A stretch of DNA of 64,000 bases from Pseudoruegeria sp. HB172150 (GCF_013184805.1 NZ_JAATNG010000001.1:2294001-2358000), one strand, 5' to 3'. Counted from the stretch's first letter, positions 9,416-17,524 are shown. The notes: generated by a model not told the origin, from the sequence alone. Numbers and translations are program-made.

Positions 9416-9438
9416 CCGCGAGGCGCGATGCCCCGCGG
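9416..9438 (-). terminator. Stem-loop just after the capsid gene
   Basis: Between the g5 stop at 9460 and g6 there are about 190 bp without a gene, unusual in this tightly packed cluster. The gap contains a 9-bp GC stem (CCGCGGGGC / GCCTCGCGG, one G-T wobble) with a 5-base loop. No T-run follows, so it is more likely an mRNA-stability or partial-termination structure than a full terminator. It could favour capsid over downstream products; that is inference. Confidence 0.45.
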
Positions 9439-9459
9439 AACGCCTTACCCGGCCTCCGG

Positions 9460-10656
9460 TCAGGAGGCCGAGAACTTCAGCACCTTGATGGCGTTGAAAT
9501 CGGCCACATCGCCGCCCACGCGCTTGGTCGCGTAGAACAGCACATGCGGCTTGGCAGAGAACGGATCGCGCAGGATCCGCAGGTCCGGGCGCTCCGCGAT
9601 GGTATAGCCGGCGCGGAAATCGCCGAAGGCAATCGACAGGCTTCCGGTGGAGATATCCGGCATGTCCTCCGCTACCAGCACCGGATACCCCATCAGCCGC
9701 GCGGGCTCGCCCGCCGCCAGCCCGTCCGACCACAGGAACCGGCCGTCGCTGTCCTTCAGCTTGCGCACCGACGCCACGGTCTTCGAGTTCATCACGAAGG
9801 TACCGTTCGCCCGGTACTGCGCGCCCAGCGCATAGACCAGATCGACTATCGCATCCGCCGGATCGGTCCCGTCGAACGCACCATCCGCCCCGGTGATCAC
9901 GTGCCCCAGCTCGCCCCAGGTCTCGGTCCCGTTCGTCGCGGTCGTGTAGTCCAGGAACCCGGTCGGCTTGTCGTTGCCGTCGCCCCCGATAAAGGCCGCC
10001 GCCTCGGCGCGCGCGAATTTCTCCGCGATCCGCCCCGCCAGCCAGCTTTCAAGGTCGAAGGCGCTGTCGTCCAGCAGCCGCTGCGACGCCTTCGGCAGCG
10101 CGCTCAGCTCGTGCAGCGGGATCACCCGGCGCTCGATGGTCGGCGTGCCGGTCTCCGCGCTCGGATCGGTTTCGGTGGCCCAGCCGGCCCCGGCCTCGGT
10201 GGTGTCGATCAGCACGTCGTAGGAGGTCGCCTCGACATTCACCACCGTCGCCACGCGCCGCAGCGACGCCGTGGCGTTCAGCACGCTCTGGATCGTCTCC
10301 GAGGTCTGCGGATCCACCAGGTATCCGCCGTCGCCGCTCGTCGCCAGCGCCTTGCCTTCCAGCGCCAGCCCGCGCAGCCCGTCATCGTCGCCGGTGCGGA
10401 CATAGGCGGCAAAGGCCTTGCTGTGGGGCGGCTCTTCCTCGGCGGCAGACGCCAGTACCGGGCGTGCCCGGGTCAGGGATTTCCGATCAAGCATCATGAT
10501 ACGCTCTTCCTGCTGTTGAAACTTCGCTTTCATCTCGGCCTGGAAACTCCCCAGGTCGTCCACCAGCCCGGCCAGTTCGGTCTTCACCGCCTCGGCCGGC
10601 GACAGCCCGCCCGGCACATCTCGCCCGGGCCGAGCCCCGCACTCGGTCTTGCTCAT
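9460..10656 (-). CDS. GTA g5: HK97-family major capsid protein
   Basis: A 398-residue HK97-fold capsid protein. The N-terminal ~100 residues are charged and coiled-coil-like (VDDLGSFQAEMKAKFQQQEERI), matching the delta/scaffold domain removed by the g4 protease. The mature part begins near KALATSGDGGYLVDPQTSETI, and typical HK97 motifs follow (YDVLIDTTEAGAGWATET, LHELSALPKASQRLLDDS, FIGGDGNDKPTGFL). It forms the small GTA head. The gene is preceded by g4 with a 34-bp gap. Confidence 0.95.
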   Translation of the reverse strand: MSKTECGARPGRDVPGGLSPAEAVKTELAGLVDDLGSFQAEMKAKFQQQEERIMMLDRKSLTRARPVLASAAEEEPPHSKAFAAYVRTGDDDGLRGLALEGKALATSGDGGYLVDPQTSETIQSVLNATASLRRVATVVNVEATSYDVLIDTTEAGAGWATETDPSAETGTPTIERRVIPLHELSALPKASQRLLDDSAFDLESWLAGRIAEKFARAEAAAFIGGDGNDKPTGFLDYTTATNGTETWGELGHVITGADGAFDGTDPADAIVDLVYALGAQYRANGTFVMNSKTVASVRKLKDSDGRFLWSDGLAAGEPARLMGYPVLVAEDMPDISTGSLSIAFGDFRAGYTIAERPDLRILRDPFSAKPHVLFYATKRVGGDVADFNAIKVLKFSAS

Positions 10657-10690
10657 CCCGCCTCTCCTCTGTTGGGATCGCTCCGCTGAC

Positions 10691-11257
10691 TCAGCCCTGG
10701 GCCAGCTTCCGGCGCGCCGTCATCAGCGCCACCGCCACTTCGCGCATCAGGTCCTCTGCCGAAGCGGGCTGGTCCCCCTTCGCGCCGACCCGCGCGCCCG
10801 GAAGCATCGGAAAGGTCACCAGCGACACTTCCCAAAGCTCCAGCTCGGACAAGAGCCGCCGGCCCTTGCCATCCTTCTCCGCCCGCACGGTCCGGTAGCC
10901 GATCGACAGCCCGTCGATTGCGCCGGCCCCCAGCAGCGCCACCGCCTCGCGCCCGCGCGCCACATCGGTCAGGATGCGTCCCTTGACGTACAGCCCCTTG
11001 CCGTCCTCGCGCACCTCGTCCCAGACTCCGATCGGCTGGACCGGATCGTGCTGCCACAGCATCTTCACCCGTCCGCCCTTCGCCTGCAGCGCCGCCAGCG
11101 ATTTCGCATAGGCGCCCGCCCCGACGATATCGCCGCCCTGATCCGCCTGCCCGAACAGCGAGGCATAGCCCTCGATCTCGCAGCCATCCTTCACCGTCAG
11201 ATCGCCGCCCAGCCGGCAGAACTTGTGCTCCAGCGCACCCGCCATCTCGTCCAACAT
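10691..11257 (-). CDS. GTA g4: HK97-family prohead protease
   Basis: A 188-residue protein starting MLDEMAGALEHKFCRLGG. The pattern EGYASLFGQADQGGDIVGAGAY is the standard prohead-protease start, followed by MLWQHDPVQPIGVWDEVREDGKGLYVKGRI, which carries the catalytic His, and GLSIGYRTVRAE with the catalytic Ser. It cleaves the capsid precursor during head maturation. It lies directly upstream of the capsid gene. Confidence 0.93.
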   Translation of the reverse strand: MLDEMAGALEHKFCRLGGDLTVKDGCEIEGYASLFGQADQGGDIVGAGAYAKSLAALQAKGGRVKMLWQHDPVQPIGVWDEVREDGKGLYVKGRILTDVARGREAVALLGAGAIDGLSIGYRTVRAEKDGKGRRLLSELELWEVSLVTFPMLPGARVGAKGDQPASAEDLMREVAVALMTARRKLAQG

Positions 11258-11360
11258 GCCCCTACCCTTTCCCTGATCGCGCTCCGCCCGCCGTTGCGTA
11301 ACAGCCGTCGCGTACCCGACGCGCCCAAGCCGCTTCGAACCTGAACCGCAGCCCGAAAGC

Positions 11361-12533
11361 TCAGTCCGCGCCGCAGACCCGCGGCAGCCCCAGCAGCGCC
11401 CGTTTTTCCTCGTCCGACAGGAACGGCGCTTCCGAGACCCGCTTCCACTGCTGATCGCGGTCCGCCGCCAGCGCCGGCACCTGGTCCGGGTCGGGTTTCA
11501 GCTCCACCTCGTCGCCGGCATAGGCGCTCAGCCAGTGCGCCAGCGCCGCCGTCACCTTCGCCGCCAGCGGCAGCACCGTCAGCCGGTAGAACGCCCGATG
11601 CGCCTCCTGATAGTTCGCATAGGTCGCGTCCCCCGGAATCCCGATCAGCATCGGCGGCACCCCGAAGGCCTGCGCGATCTCCCGCGCCGCCGCTTCCTTG
11701 GTCTTCTGGAACTCCATGTCCGACGGAGAGAAGCCCATCGGCTTCCAGTCCAGCCCGCCTTCCAGCAGCATCGGCCGCCCGGCATTCGCCGCGCCCTGAT
11801 GATAGCTCTCCATCTCCGACTGCAGCCGGTCGTACTGGTCCGCCGCCATCGTCCCGTGCCCGTCCGCGCCCTTGTAGACGATCGCCCCCGAAGGCCGCGC
11901 CGCATTGTCGAGCAGCGCCTTCGACCAGCGCGACGCCGAATTGTGCACGTCGACCGCCTGCGCCGCCGCCTGCATCGGCGAAAACCCGTAATGGTCGTCC
12001 TGCGGATGGAAGCTGCGCACATGGCAGACCGGCGACACCCCGTCGCCCACCGCAAAGCGGTGTTTCCGCGCGCCCACCGCATATTCGAACGCCACCGGCC
12101 AGCCATCCGCCCCCGGCACCACGCTCATCCGGTCGGAGCGCAGCACATGCAGCTCCACCGGTAGCCCCGCCTCGCCGCCCACCGCCTCGACATAGCCGTT
12201 CCCGCTCAGCAGCAGCTGCGCATAAAGCGCCTCCAGCATTTCCGCCCGCCCCTGCGCCGCATTGGGGCGTCCCAGCAGCGCCAGCACCGGATGCGCCTCG
12301 TACCGCCGCGTCCCGTCCTGGCAGAGCAGCGGCAGCGCCGCCGCCGCCTCCGCGATCAGCCGGACCGAGCGGAACCCCACCGGGTTCGCCGCGAACCCGG
12401 TCCGCGTCAGGCTGGCCGTGTCCCGCGCCGACCAGGCCACACGCCCCGCGCCCGGCCAGACCGCCACACGCCCAGTGGCCGAGGCCTTGCGTTCCGGCGC
12501 CTCGTCCGTGCGCCGTTTCAGAAACTCGAACAT
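11361..12533 (-). CDS. GTA g3: portal protein
   Basis: A 390-residue HK97-type portal protein, start MFEFLKRRTDEAPERK (20 extra in-frame codons upstream are rejected because they lack family character). Signature segments are NPVGFRSVRLIAEAAAALPL, LLLSGNGYVEAVGG, GFSPMQAAAQAVDVHNSASRW and AFGVPPMLIGIPGDATYANYQEA. The ring of portal subunits is the DNA entry channel. The 103 bp between g3 and g4, where RcGTA has the small g3.5, hold no frame with a standard start. A frame following the g3 stop reads LRFRFEAAWARRVRDGCYATAGG but begins only with CTG. Confidence 0.93.
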   Translation of the reverse strand: MFEFLKRRTDEAPERKASATGRVAVWPGAGRVAWSARDTASLTRTGFAANPVGFRSVRLIAEAAAALPLLCQDGTRRYEAHPVLALLGRPNAAQGRAEMLEALYAQLLLSGNGYVEAVGGEAGLPVELHVLRSDRMSVVPGADGWPVAFEYAVGARKHRFAVGDGVSPVCHVRSFHPQDDHYGFSPMQAAAQAVDVHNSASRWSKALLDNAARPSGAIVYKGADGHGTMAADQYDRLQSEMESYHQGAANAGRPMLLEGGLDWKPMGFSPSDMEFQKTKEAAAREIAQAFGVPPMLIGIPGDATYANYQEAHRAFYRLTVLPLAAKVTAALAHWLSAYAGDEVELKPDPDQVPALAADRDQQWKRVSEAPFLSDEEKRALLGLPRVCGAD

Positions 12534-12651
12534 CGCCGCCCCTTCCTCGTAACCATCCGACACGCGCCCGCAGCCGCCCCGGGGCGCCCGCACCGCATGC
12601 CTTGTTCAGAAACCCGACCCCACGCGCGCTCTGGCAAGGGCGGACCGCCTG

Positions 12652-12714
12652 CTTCTTCTGGTCGAAAATATCCCCGCCGGAGGCTCCCGCACCCGCCACC
12701 AGACCCTCCGCCGG
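12652..12714 (-). repeat. Dispersed element, copy A (weak hairpin + GGATATTTTCGACCAGAAGA)
   Basis: In the g2-g3 gap, on the minus strand, a weak 6-bp inverted repeat (CGGAGG/CCTCCG) is followed by GGGGATATTTTCGACCAGAA and GAAG. The same GGATATTTT-x-GxCCAGAAGA string recurs upstream of cimA and between ilvB and ilvN, each time in the direction of transcription between two genes. The other two copies are preceded by better hairpins. Confidence 0.7.
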
Positions 12715-12724
12715 GACAGCGCCC

Positions 12725-14104
12725 CTACCGCAACGCCCGGATCTGCGGCCGCCGGTAGGCCGCCCCCGGGCCGACCATCAGCTCATGCAGCGCCCAGACC
12801 AGCGCATCCACCCGGTCCGGCGAGCCCTTGCCCTCGAATCCCCGCGCCGTCATCCGGCACATCTGCTCCTCCAGCGCGCCCAGCCCCGGCAGGTGCATCA
12901 CCCGCCCCTGCTCGTAAAGCGCGGCCACCGGTTCCGCCCGCGCCGCCTTGCCGCGCGCCGCCCGCACCGACCGGTAGGGCACCAGCGGATCGACCTGCCG
13001 CAGCACGCTCTCCACCAGATCCCCGCCCTGGTTCACCTCGGCCACCAGCCGCTCCGCGTCCCAGCGATCCCGCGCCGCAATCGCCGCCTCGGCCCAGACC
13101 TTGGGCGAGGCCGCCGAGACGCTCGCATCCTCCAGCACCCAGGCCCGCCATTCCTGCGGCGGGCCCTGCGTCACCGCGCCGACCACCACGATCCCGCAGT
13201 CGTCCGACGCGTCATGCCCGGTCACCGGCGGGTCCACCGCCACCACCACCCGGTCCAGCTCCGGCGCCTCCCCGACCCGCAGCGCCTCCAGCGCCGCCCC
13301 GGTCCAAAGCGCCCCGTCCGCATCCTCCAGCAGAACCCCGTCCAGCTCCTGCCGCCCCAGCCGCGTCCCACCATAGCGGGCCTGCATCTCGGCCAGGAAG
13401 GACTCCGCCAGAAACGCCCGGTTCGCCGCGGTCGGCGCATGGGTCCGCACCGTCGAAGGCGCGTCCAGTAGCTGTTTCAGCACCTCGACATTGCGCGGCG
13501 TCGTCGTCACCACCTGCCGCGGATCGTCGCCCAGCCGCAGCGCGAACTGCAGCATGTCCCAGGCTTCCTCGCCGCGCTTCCATTTCCCAAGCTCATCCGC
13601 CCAGGCCGCATCGAACTGCGGCCCCCGCAGCGTTTCCGGCTCCGACGCCGAGAACGCCTGCGCCACCGCCCCGTTCGGCCAGACCAGCCGCCGCTTCGTC
13701 GCTTCCCATTCCGGCCGCCGGTCCGGCGGCGAACAGGCCAGGATCCCGCTGTCCCCGAACACCATCACGTCCCGCACCTGATCCAGCGTCTCGCCGATCA
13801 GCGCAACGCGCCGCGCCCGGCCCTCGTCCAGCGGCCGCGCGCCCTCGACCTGCGACCGCACCCATTCCGCCCCGGCCCGCGTCTTGCCGGCGCCGCGCCC
13901 GCCGAGGATCACCCAGGACCGCCACATACCCTCCGGCGGCAATTGATGCGGCAGCGCCCAGAATTCGAAAAGAAAAGGGAGCGCCAGCAGCGCTCCCTCG
14001 CTCAGGTCTCGCAGGAATTGCTCAGCCACCTCCGGCGGCGCGGAGGCGAGCCAGGCGGCGCCCGATCTCAGCTCTGGCGGCGTCGAAGTCGATGGCAAAG
14101 CCAT
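12725..14104 (-). CDS. GTA g2: terminase large subunit
   Basis: A 459-residue packaging ATPase/nuclease. The start MALPSTSTPPELRSG is chosen over an ATG 13 codons further up; either start overlaps g1. The Walker A motif GGRGAGKT is at about residues 68-75, and a Walker-B-like FDAAWADELGKWKR is near residue 175. The nuclease domain contains VAVDPPVTGHDASDDCGIVV and SPDRVDALVWALHELM. In GTAs this enzyme packages about 4 kb of random host DNA by headful. The overlap with g1 (about 80 bp) makes co-translation likely. Confidence 0.95.
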   Translation of the reverse strand: MALPSTSTPPELRSGAAWLASAPPEVAEQFLRDLSEGALLALPFLFEFWALPHQLPPEGMWRSWVILGGRGAGKTRAGAEWVRSQVEGARPLDEGRARRVALIGETLDQVRDVMVFGDSGILACSPPDRRPEWEATKRRLVWPNGAVAQAFSASEPETLRGPQFDAAWADELGKWKRGEEAWDMLQFALRLGDDPRQVVTTTPRNVEVLKQLLDAPSTVRTHAPTAANRAFLAESFLAEMQARYGGTRLGRQELDGVLLEDADGALWTGAALEALRVGEAPELDRVVVAVDPPVTGHDASDDCGIVVVGAVTQGPPQEWRAWVLEDASVSAASPKVWAEAAIAARDRWDAERLVAEVNQGGDLVESVLRQVDPLVPYRSVRAARGKAARAEPVAALYEQGRVMHLPGLGALEEQMCRMTARGFEGKGSPDRVDALVWALHELMVGPGAAYRRPQIRALR

Positions 14105-14354
14105 GGACAAGTCCGGAAGTTCTTTTCTTCTGCTCAAGTACACGGTTCTTCTCCGTCAGCAGTTGTCGTGTTGCCGCGCCCGCCTCGGAAGCCGCCTTCG
14201 GCATCTCCCGCAACGCGTCCAGTTCCTGTCGTCTGATCTTCTCGGTAATCGCCTCAACCGCGCTGAGCGCATCCAGGAACATCCGTTCCGCGATCTCGAC
14301 GCCGGCATCCCGTTCGGAATCGTCGCCATCGCCCGTCAGCCTGATCAAAGTCAT
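14022..14354 (-). CDS. GTA g1: small terminase-like protein
   Basis: A 110-residue, highly charged helical protein (MTLIRLTGDGDDSERD..., ending FDAARAEIGRRLARLRAAGGG). It occupies the first position of the cluster and overlaps the large terminase gene. RcGTA g1 has been shown to be the small terminase that activates g2; the family is short, coiled-coil rich and poorly conserved, so the call rests mainly on position and composition. The ATG follows the terminator-like leader described separately. Confidence 0.8.
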   Translation of the reverse strand: MTLIRLTGDGDDSERDAGVEIAERMFLDALSAVEAITEKIRRQELDALREMPKAASEAGAATRQLLTEKNRVLEQKKRTSGLVHGFAIDFDAARAEIGRRLARLRAAGGG

Positions 14355-14392
14355 AACGCCCGCCTCTCATGCTGCTCCGCACGAGAGAAACG

Positions 14393-14423
14393 AAAAAACG
14401 GCCGCCCGGGTATCCCGGGGGCC
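14393..14423 (-). terminator. Terminator-like hairpin in the GTA leader, between promoter and g1
   Basis: On the minus strand a strong stem (GGCC, bulge, CCCGGG / CCCGGG, GGCC; 3-base loop) is followed one base later by TTTTTT and then CGTTTC. This has the full form of an intrinsic terminator. It lies about 40 bp upstream of the g1 start and downstream of the predicted GTA promoter, so it could act as an attenuator. It could equally stop transcription arriving from the small genes at 14.6-15.0 kb. Confidence 0.7.
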
Positions 14424-14451
14424 GCTCGCCCATTTCTTCCAGCATGTCGGA

Positions 14452-14480
14452 TTTCTACAAAAGACCGCGCGCCGGGTCAA
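14452..14480 (-). promoter_or_regulatory. Predicted promoter of the GTA operon
   Basis: The minus strand reads TTGACC (14480-14475), 17 bp, then TAGAAA (14457-14452), a good sigma-70-type promoter pointing at g1. The predicted start base, six bases after the -10, is the A of an ATG at 14445. The transcript may therefore be leaderless for a reading frame (MLEEMGERPPGYPGG...) whose codons span the terminator hairpin. Confidence 0.6.
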
Positions 14481-14513
14481 GAAGTTTATTGTTTACAATG
14501 CGTTACCGATCCG

Positions 14514-14529
14514 CGCGTTCATAAACGCG
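14514..14529. promoter_or_regulatory. Inverted repeat upstream of the GTA promoter, candidate activator site
   Basis: CGCGTT-CATA-AACGCG, a perfect 6-bp inverted repeat with 4-bp spacer, lies about 34 bp upstream of the -35 box on the operon side. GTA operons are switched on by GafA and the CtrA pathway. No exact CtrA site (TTAA-N7-TTAA) is present here, so this repeat is the best visible candidate for a GTA-specific activator. The assignment is inference. Confidence 0.35.
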
Positions 14530-14602
14530 TAACCTTGGTTAAGCAAAGCCGCCCCCCCACACGCGGCCCCGACCACGGGCAGCGCATCACGCGAACCCCG
14601 GC

Positions 14603-14833
14603 TTACCAATCCGCGATGACCGACCCGCCGCGATTGATCGTATCGCCGGCAACCATGCCCGTCAGCCGGACCACCGCGCCCGCCTCGACCAGCAGATCGC
14701 CACCAACCATTCCCTTCAGGGTCAGTTCCACGCCTTCGGCGACGGTCGCGTCGCCGCCGATCATGCCGTCGAACGCCCCATCCTCGGTGAAAACATGGTC
14801 GCCCAGTATCATCGGTCTCGCCGTCGTCCTCAT
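14603..14833 (-). CDS. Small beta-repeat protein, bactofilin-like pattern
   Basis: A 76-residue protein starting MRTTARPMILGDHVFTEDG, fixed by the ATGA overlap with the upstream gene. The body is built of short repeats: GMIGGDATVAEGVELTLK, GMVGGDLLVEAGAVVRLT, GMVAGDTINRGGSV. This G-x-V/I-x-G-D rhythm resembles one sheet of a bactofilin or hexapeptide-type beta-solenoid, but the protein is far too short for a normal member. No function is known to me. No signal peptide is present. Confidence 0.65.
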   Translation of the reverse strand: MRTTARPMILGDHVFTEDGAFDGMIGGDATVAEGVELTLKGMVGGDLLVEAGAVVRLTGMVAGDTINRGGSVIADW

Positions 14834-15006
14834 CGGTACAGCCCGAAGTTCTTGGCCCGCTGCTGCTCCCGTTCGAGCACCAGGCGCCGCAGGGTATGTT
14901 CGAAATTCTCGTCGGCCTCCGGAACCTGTCCTTCGGCCTCCACCACGATCCCGGTATCTGATCCCTTTGGGGCCTTCGCGGCGGATTGCTTGGATTTTTC
15001 GGTCAT
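14830..15006 (-). CDS. Small charged protein of unknown function
   Basis: A 58-residue protein starting MTEKSKQSAAKAPKGSDTG; 24 further in-frame upstream codons are Gly/Arg-rich and unlikely to be used. The C-terminal half (DENFEHTLRRLVLEREQQRAKN) is predicted helical and strongly charged. It is translationally coupled to the beta-repeat protein by a 4-bp overlap, so the two probably work together. I do not recognise the family. Confidence 0.55.
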   Translation of the reverse strand: MTEKSKQSAAKAPKGSDTGIVVEAEGQVPEADENFEHTLRRLVLEREQQRAKNFGLYR

Positions 15007-15144
15007 CGCACACCTCCCAGTACGAATACGATCAATTCGGCAACCTGCGGGATTCGCAGCGGCACCTCCCGGCCGCATGGATTCCCGTCTCCCTCAGCCT
15101 AGCGCATTTGCGGTCGCCTCGCTATTCCGGCGTGGCCCGCCGTC

Positions 15145-16191
15145 TCACCGCACGGCGGGAGACGCGGCCAGAACCTCGCCGACCAGCGGCTGGCTTTCCT
15201 TCTTGCCCGAGATGCGCGCCTCTGCGGCCCGGTACATGTCGAGCAACTGCGCCTTCCGGCCGCGCAGCCCAGGCAGATCCATGATGTCGGGCCCCGCCAG
15301 CGGGTTGAATGGGTTCACCCGCAGCGACGCATATAGCGCCAGCCGCGTCGACGGCCGCGCGCTCGGCTGTCGCGCGTGGAACCCATGAGTATCCGCCACC
15401 ACCAGAGTGTTTGCCTTCACCGGAAACGGCACCGCCGCCGGATAGCCCATTGCGCGCAACTCGTCTTCGCTTGCCCGGAAGGATCCCCCGGAATGATGGC
15501 CATTCACGTGTTCCCGGGCAGTCAGGCTCTGCTCGTACTCCCATTCCAGCCGCCCCGGCGTCATCCGGTGCGAGCCGGGCACGTAAGAGAACGGCCCGTC
15601 CTCCATCTCGACCTCCCGCAGGAACAGCCAGCATTTCGAGGTCGGGTGAAAGGTATCGGAATGGAACGCGGTCTGCGGATCGGGACGTCCCTTGCCGGGA
15701 TTGGTCAGCACGGTGTGCAGCGTCACCAGAGGATCGGTATTCGACGCCCCGGCATAGCGCATGAGCCCCTGAAACAGGTCGCCGCGGATCGTCTGCGCCA
15801 GTGCCGGCGTCTTGCGCAGGACCTCCGGCGACAGGGTGATGAACCGGGTGACGGCATTGCCCTGCTTCATCTCGCGCGCCGGAAACGGCGTCGTCTCCAC
15901 CTCTTCCGTCACCGCGGCGAACAGCTCGTCCGGCAGCGCGTTCTCGACGGAGATGTAACCCAGCTCCCCGAACATCTCGCGATGCTCCGGCGACGCCAGC
16001 CGCCGCAGCCTGCGCCGCCGCGCGTCCGCGATCTGCTCCGCCAGCTTGACGCGCTGCACATGCAGTCCCCGCCGGTTCAGCGCCGGACTGCCGATCACCC
16101 TGTTGTGGCGGAACGACTTCGACCCGCTTGCGACGGCAAGCGTTTGGAAAGGAAGAAGGGCAATATCTTTCGGATGCATATGCAACGGCAC
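15145..16191 (-). CDS. Phytanoyl-CoA dioxygenase (PhyH) family Fe(II)/2-oxoglutarate oxygenase
   Basis: A 348-residue protein. The HxD of the iron site is in TAFHSDTFHPTSK and the distal His in ADTHGFHARQPS, followed by a downstream Arg for 2-oxoglutarate (RLALYASLR). SYVPGSHRMTPGRLEWEYE is the usual PhyH segment between them. The substrate cannot be read from the sequence. The gene stands alone: the next genes on either side are tens to hundreds of bases away. Confidence 0.85.
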   Translation of the reverse strand: MPLHMHPKDIALLPFQTLAVASGSKSFRHNRVIGSPALNRRGLHVQRVKLAEQIADARRRRLRRLASPEHREMFGELGYISVENALPDELFAAVTEEVETTPFPAREMKQGNAVTRFITLSPEVLRKTPALAQTIRGDLFQGLMRYAGASNTDPLVTLHTVLTNPGKGRPDPQTAFHSDTFHPTSKCWLFLREVEMEDGPFSYVPGSHRMTPGRLEWEYEQSLTAREHVNGHHSGGSFRASEDELRAMGYPAAVPFPVKANTLVVADTHGFHARQPSARPSTRLALYASLRVNPFNPLAGPDIMDLPGLRGRKAQLLDMYRAAEARISGKKESQPLVGEVLAASPAVR

Positions 16192-16360
16192 CGTTTACAG
16201 TCAGGAAATGCTACCTCCGGGAACCGGGCACCTCAAGAGGCACCGCCCGGTCCCAGCCGCCTGCTATCCTCCCGGAACAGGAAAGTTTCGCGGAAATCCG
16301 CCGGAGGCCCCTGGCCTGTATCGCTGGGTTCAGAACCGGGATCCGGCAACAGCTCCGACC

Positions 16361-17524
16361 CTAGTTCCCGCTCTGCTCCGCCTCGATGGCGCGCCACTTG
16401 GCGACGTTGGCGTTGTGCTCGTCCAGGGTTTCGGCAAAAGCATGCCCGCCGGTCCCGTCCGCCACGAAGAACAGGAATTTCGTATCCGCCGGGTTCAGCG
16501 CGGCCTCCAGCGCCGCCACGCCCGGATTCGCAATCGGCGTCGGCGGCAGCCCCTCGATGACATAGGTGTTGTACTCATTCCGCGCCCGCAGCTCGCTCTG
16601 CCGCAGCCCGCGCCCAAGCACACCCTGCCCGCCCGTGATCCCGTAGATCACCGTCGGGTCCGTCTGCAGCCGCATCCCCTGCTCCAGCCGGTTCACGAAG
16701 ACAGAGGCCACCTTCTCGCGCTCCTCGTCCACGCCGGTCTCCTTCTCGACGATGGAGGCCAGCGTCACCGCTTCTTCCTTGGTCTCGAACGGCAGGTCGT
16801 CCGACCGGTTCTGCCACGCCGCGTCGATCCGGTCCGCCTGCCGCGTCTCCATCAGCGCCAGCAGCTCGCCCCTGTCGTCGCCCTTCAGGATCTCGTAGCT
16901 GTCCGGCGCCAGGTATCCTTCGGCCGGAACCTCGGTGACCTCGCCGGTCATCACGTCCACCGCGTTCAGCCCGTTGACCACCTGCCACGAGGTGACACCC
17001 TCGGCCACCACGATCCGGAACTGCGTCCCGGTCGCGTCGCGGTACTGCTCGTACAGCTCCTGCGACTGCTCGATACCTTCATCGGATGGCGAATAGTTCA
17101 CCACGTCCACGAACCGGTTCGTGCCCGGATCCAGCTCGCGCACTTGGAACGTCTCGTGGTTCACACCAATCCGGTAGACCACCTCGGTCCCGCAGGTATT
17201 GCGCCCGCTGGCGGTGATCGCATCGACGATCTGCTCCATCGACGCGCCTTCGTCGATCAGGAAGTTCCCCGCCTTCAGCGCGCCCGCCTTGCCGCTGTAA
17301 TCGGCGCCGATCCGGAAGATGCTGGGATGGCTGACCGCGCCCTGCGCCTCCAGGTCATCCGCAACCGCAGTCATGTTCGAACCCGGCTCGACCTGCAGGC
17401 AGATCGCCTCGGCCAGCGGCCCATCGCCCTTGTACTGTGCCCGGCCCCAGCCGACGGCCGCCGCCGCCACCGCCAGCAGGACGATCAGCAATGTCAGGCC
17501 GTTCGAGGCGACGGATCGCCACAT
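16361..17524 (-). CDS. mltG: Endolytic murein transglycosylase MltG
   Basis: A 387-residue protein with one N-terminal membrane helix (residues 8-26) and a periplasmic YceG-like domain. Characteristic segments are ASIVEKETGVDEEREKVASVFVNRLEQGMRLQTDPTVIYG, containing the catalytic Glu, and YNTYVIEGLPPTPIANPG. MltG cleaves nascent glycan strands and limits their length. The start overlaps the fabF stop by one base (TAATG). The pair fabF-mltG is a common bacterial arrangement. Confidence 0.95.
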   Translation of the reverse strand: MWRSVASNGLTLLIVLLAVAAAAVGWGRAQYKGDGPLAEAICLQVEPGSNMTAVADDLEAQGAVSHPSIFRIGADYSGKAGALKAGNFLIDEGASMEQIVDAITASGRNTCGTEVVYRIGVNHETFQVRELDPGTNRFVDVVNYSPSDEGIEQSQELYEQYRDATGTQFRIVVAEGVTSWQVVNGLNAVDVMTGEVTEVPAEGYLAPDSYEILKGDDRGELLALMETRQADRIDAAWQNRSDDLPFETKEEAVTLASIVEKETGVDEEREKVASVFVNRLEQGMRLQTDPTVIYGITGGQGVLGRGLRQSELRARNEYNTYVIEGLPPTPIANPGVAALEAALNPADTKFLFFVADGTGGHAFAETLDEHNANVAKWRAIEAEQSGN

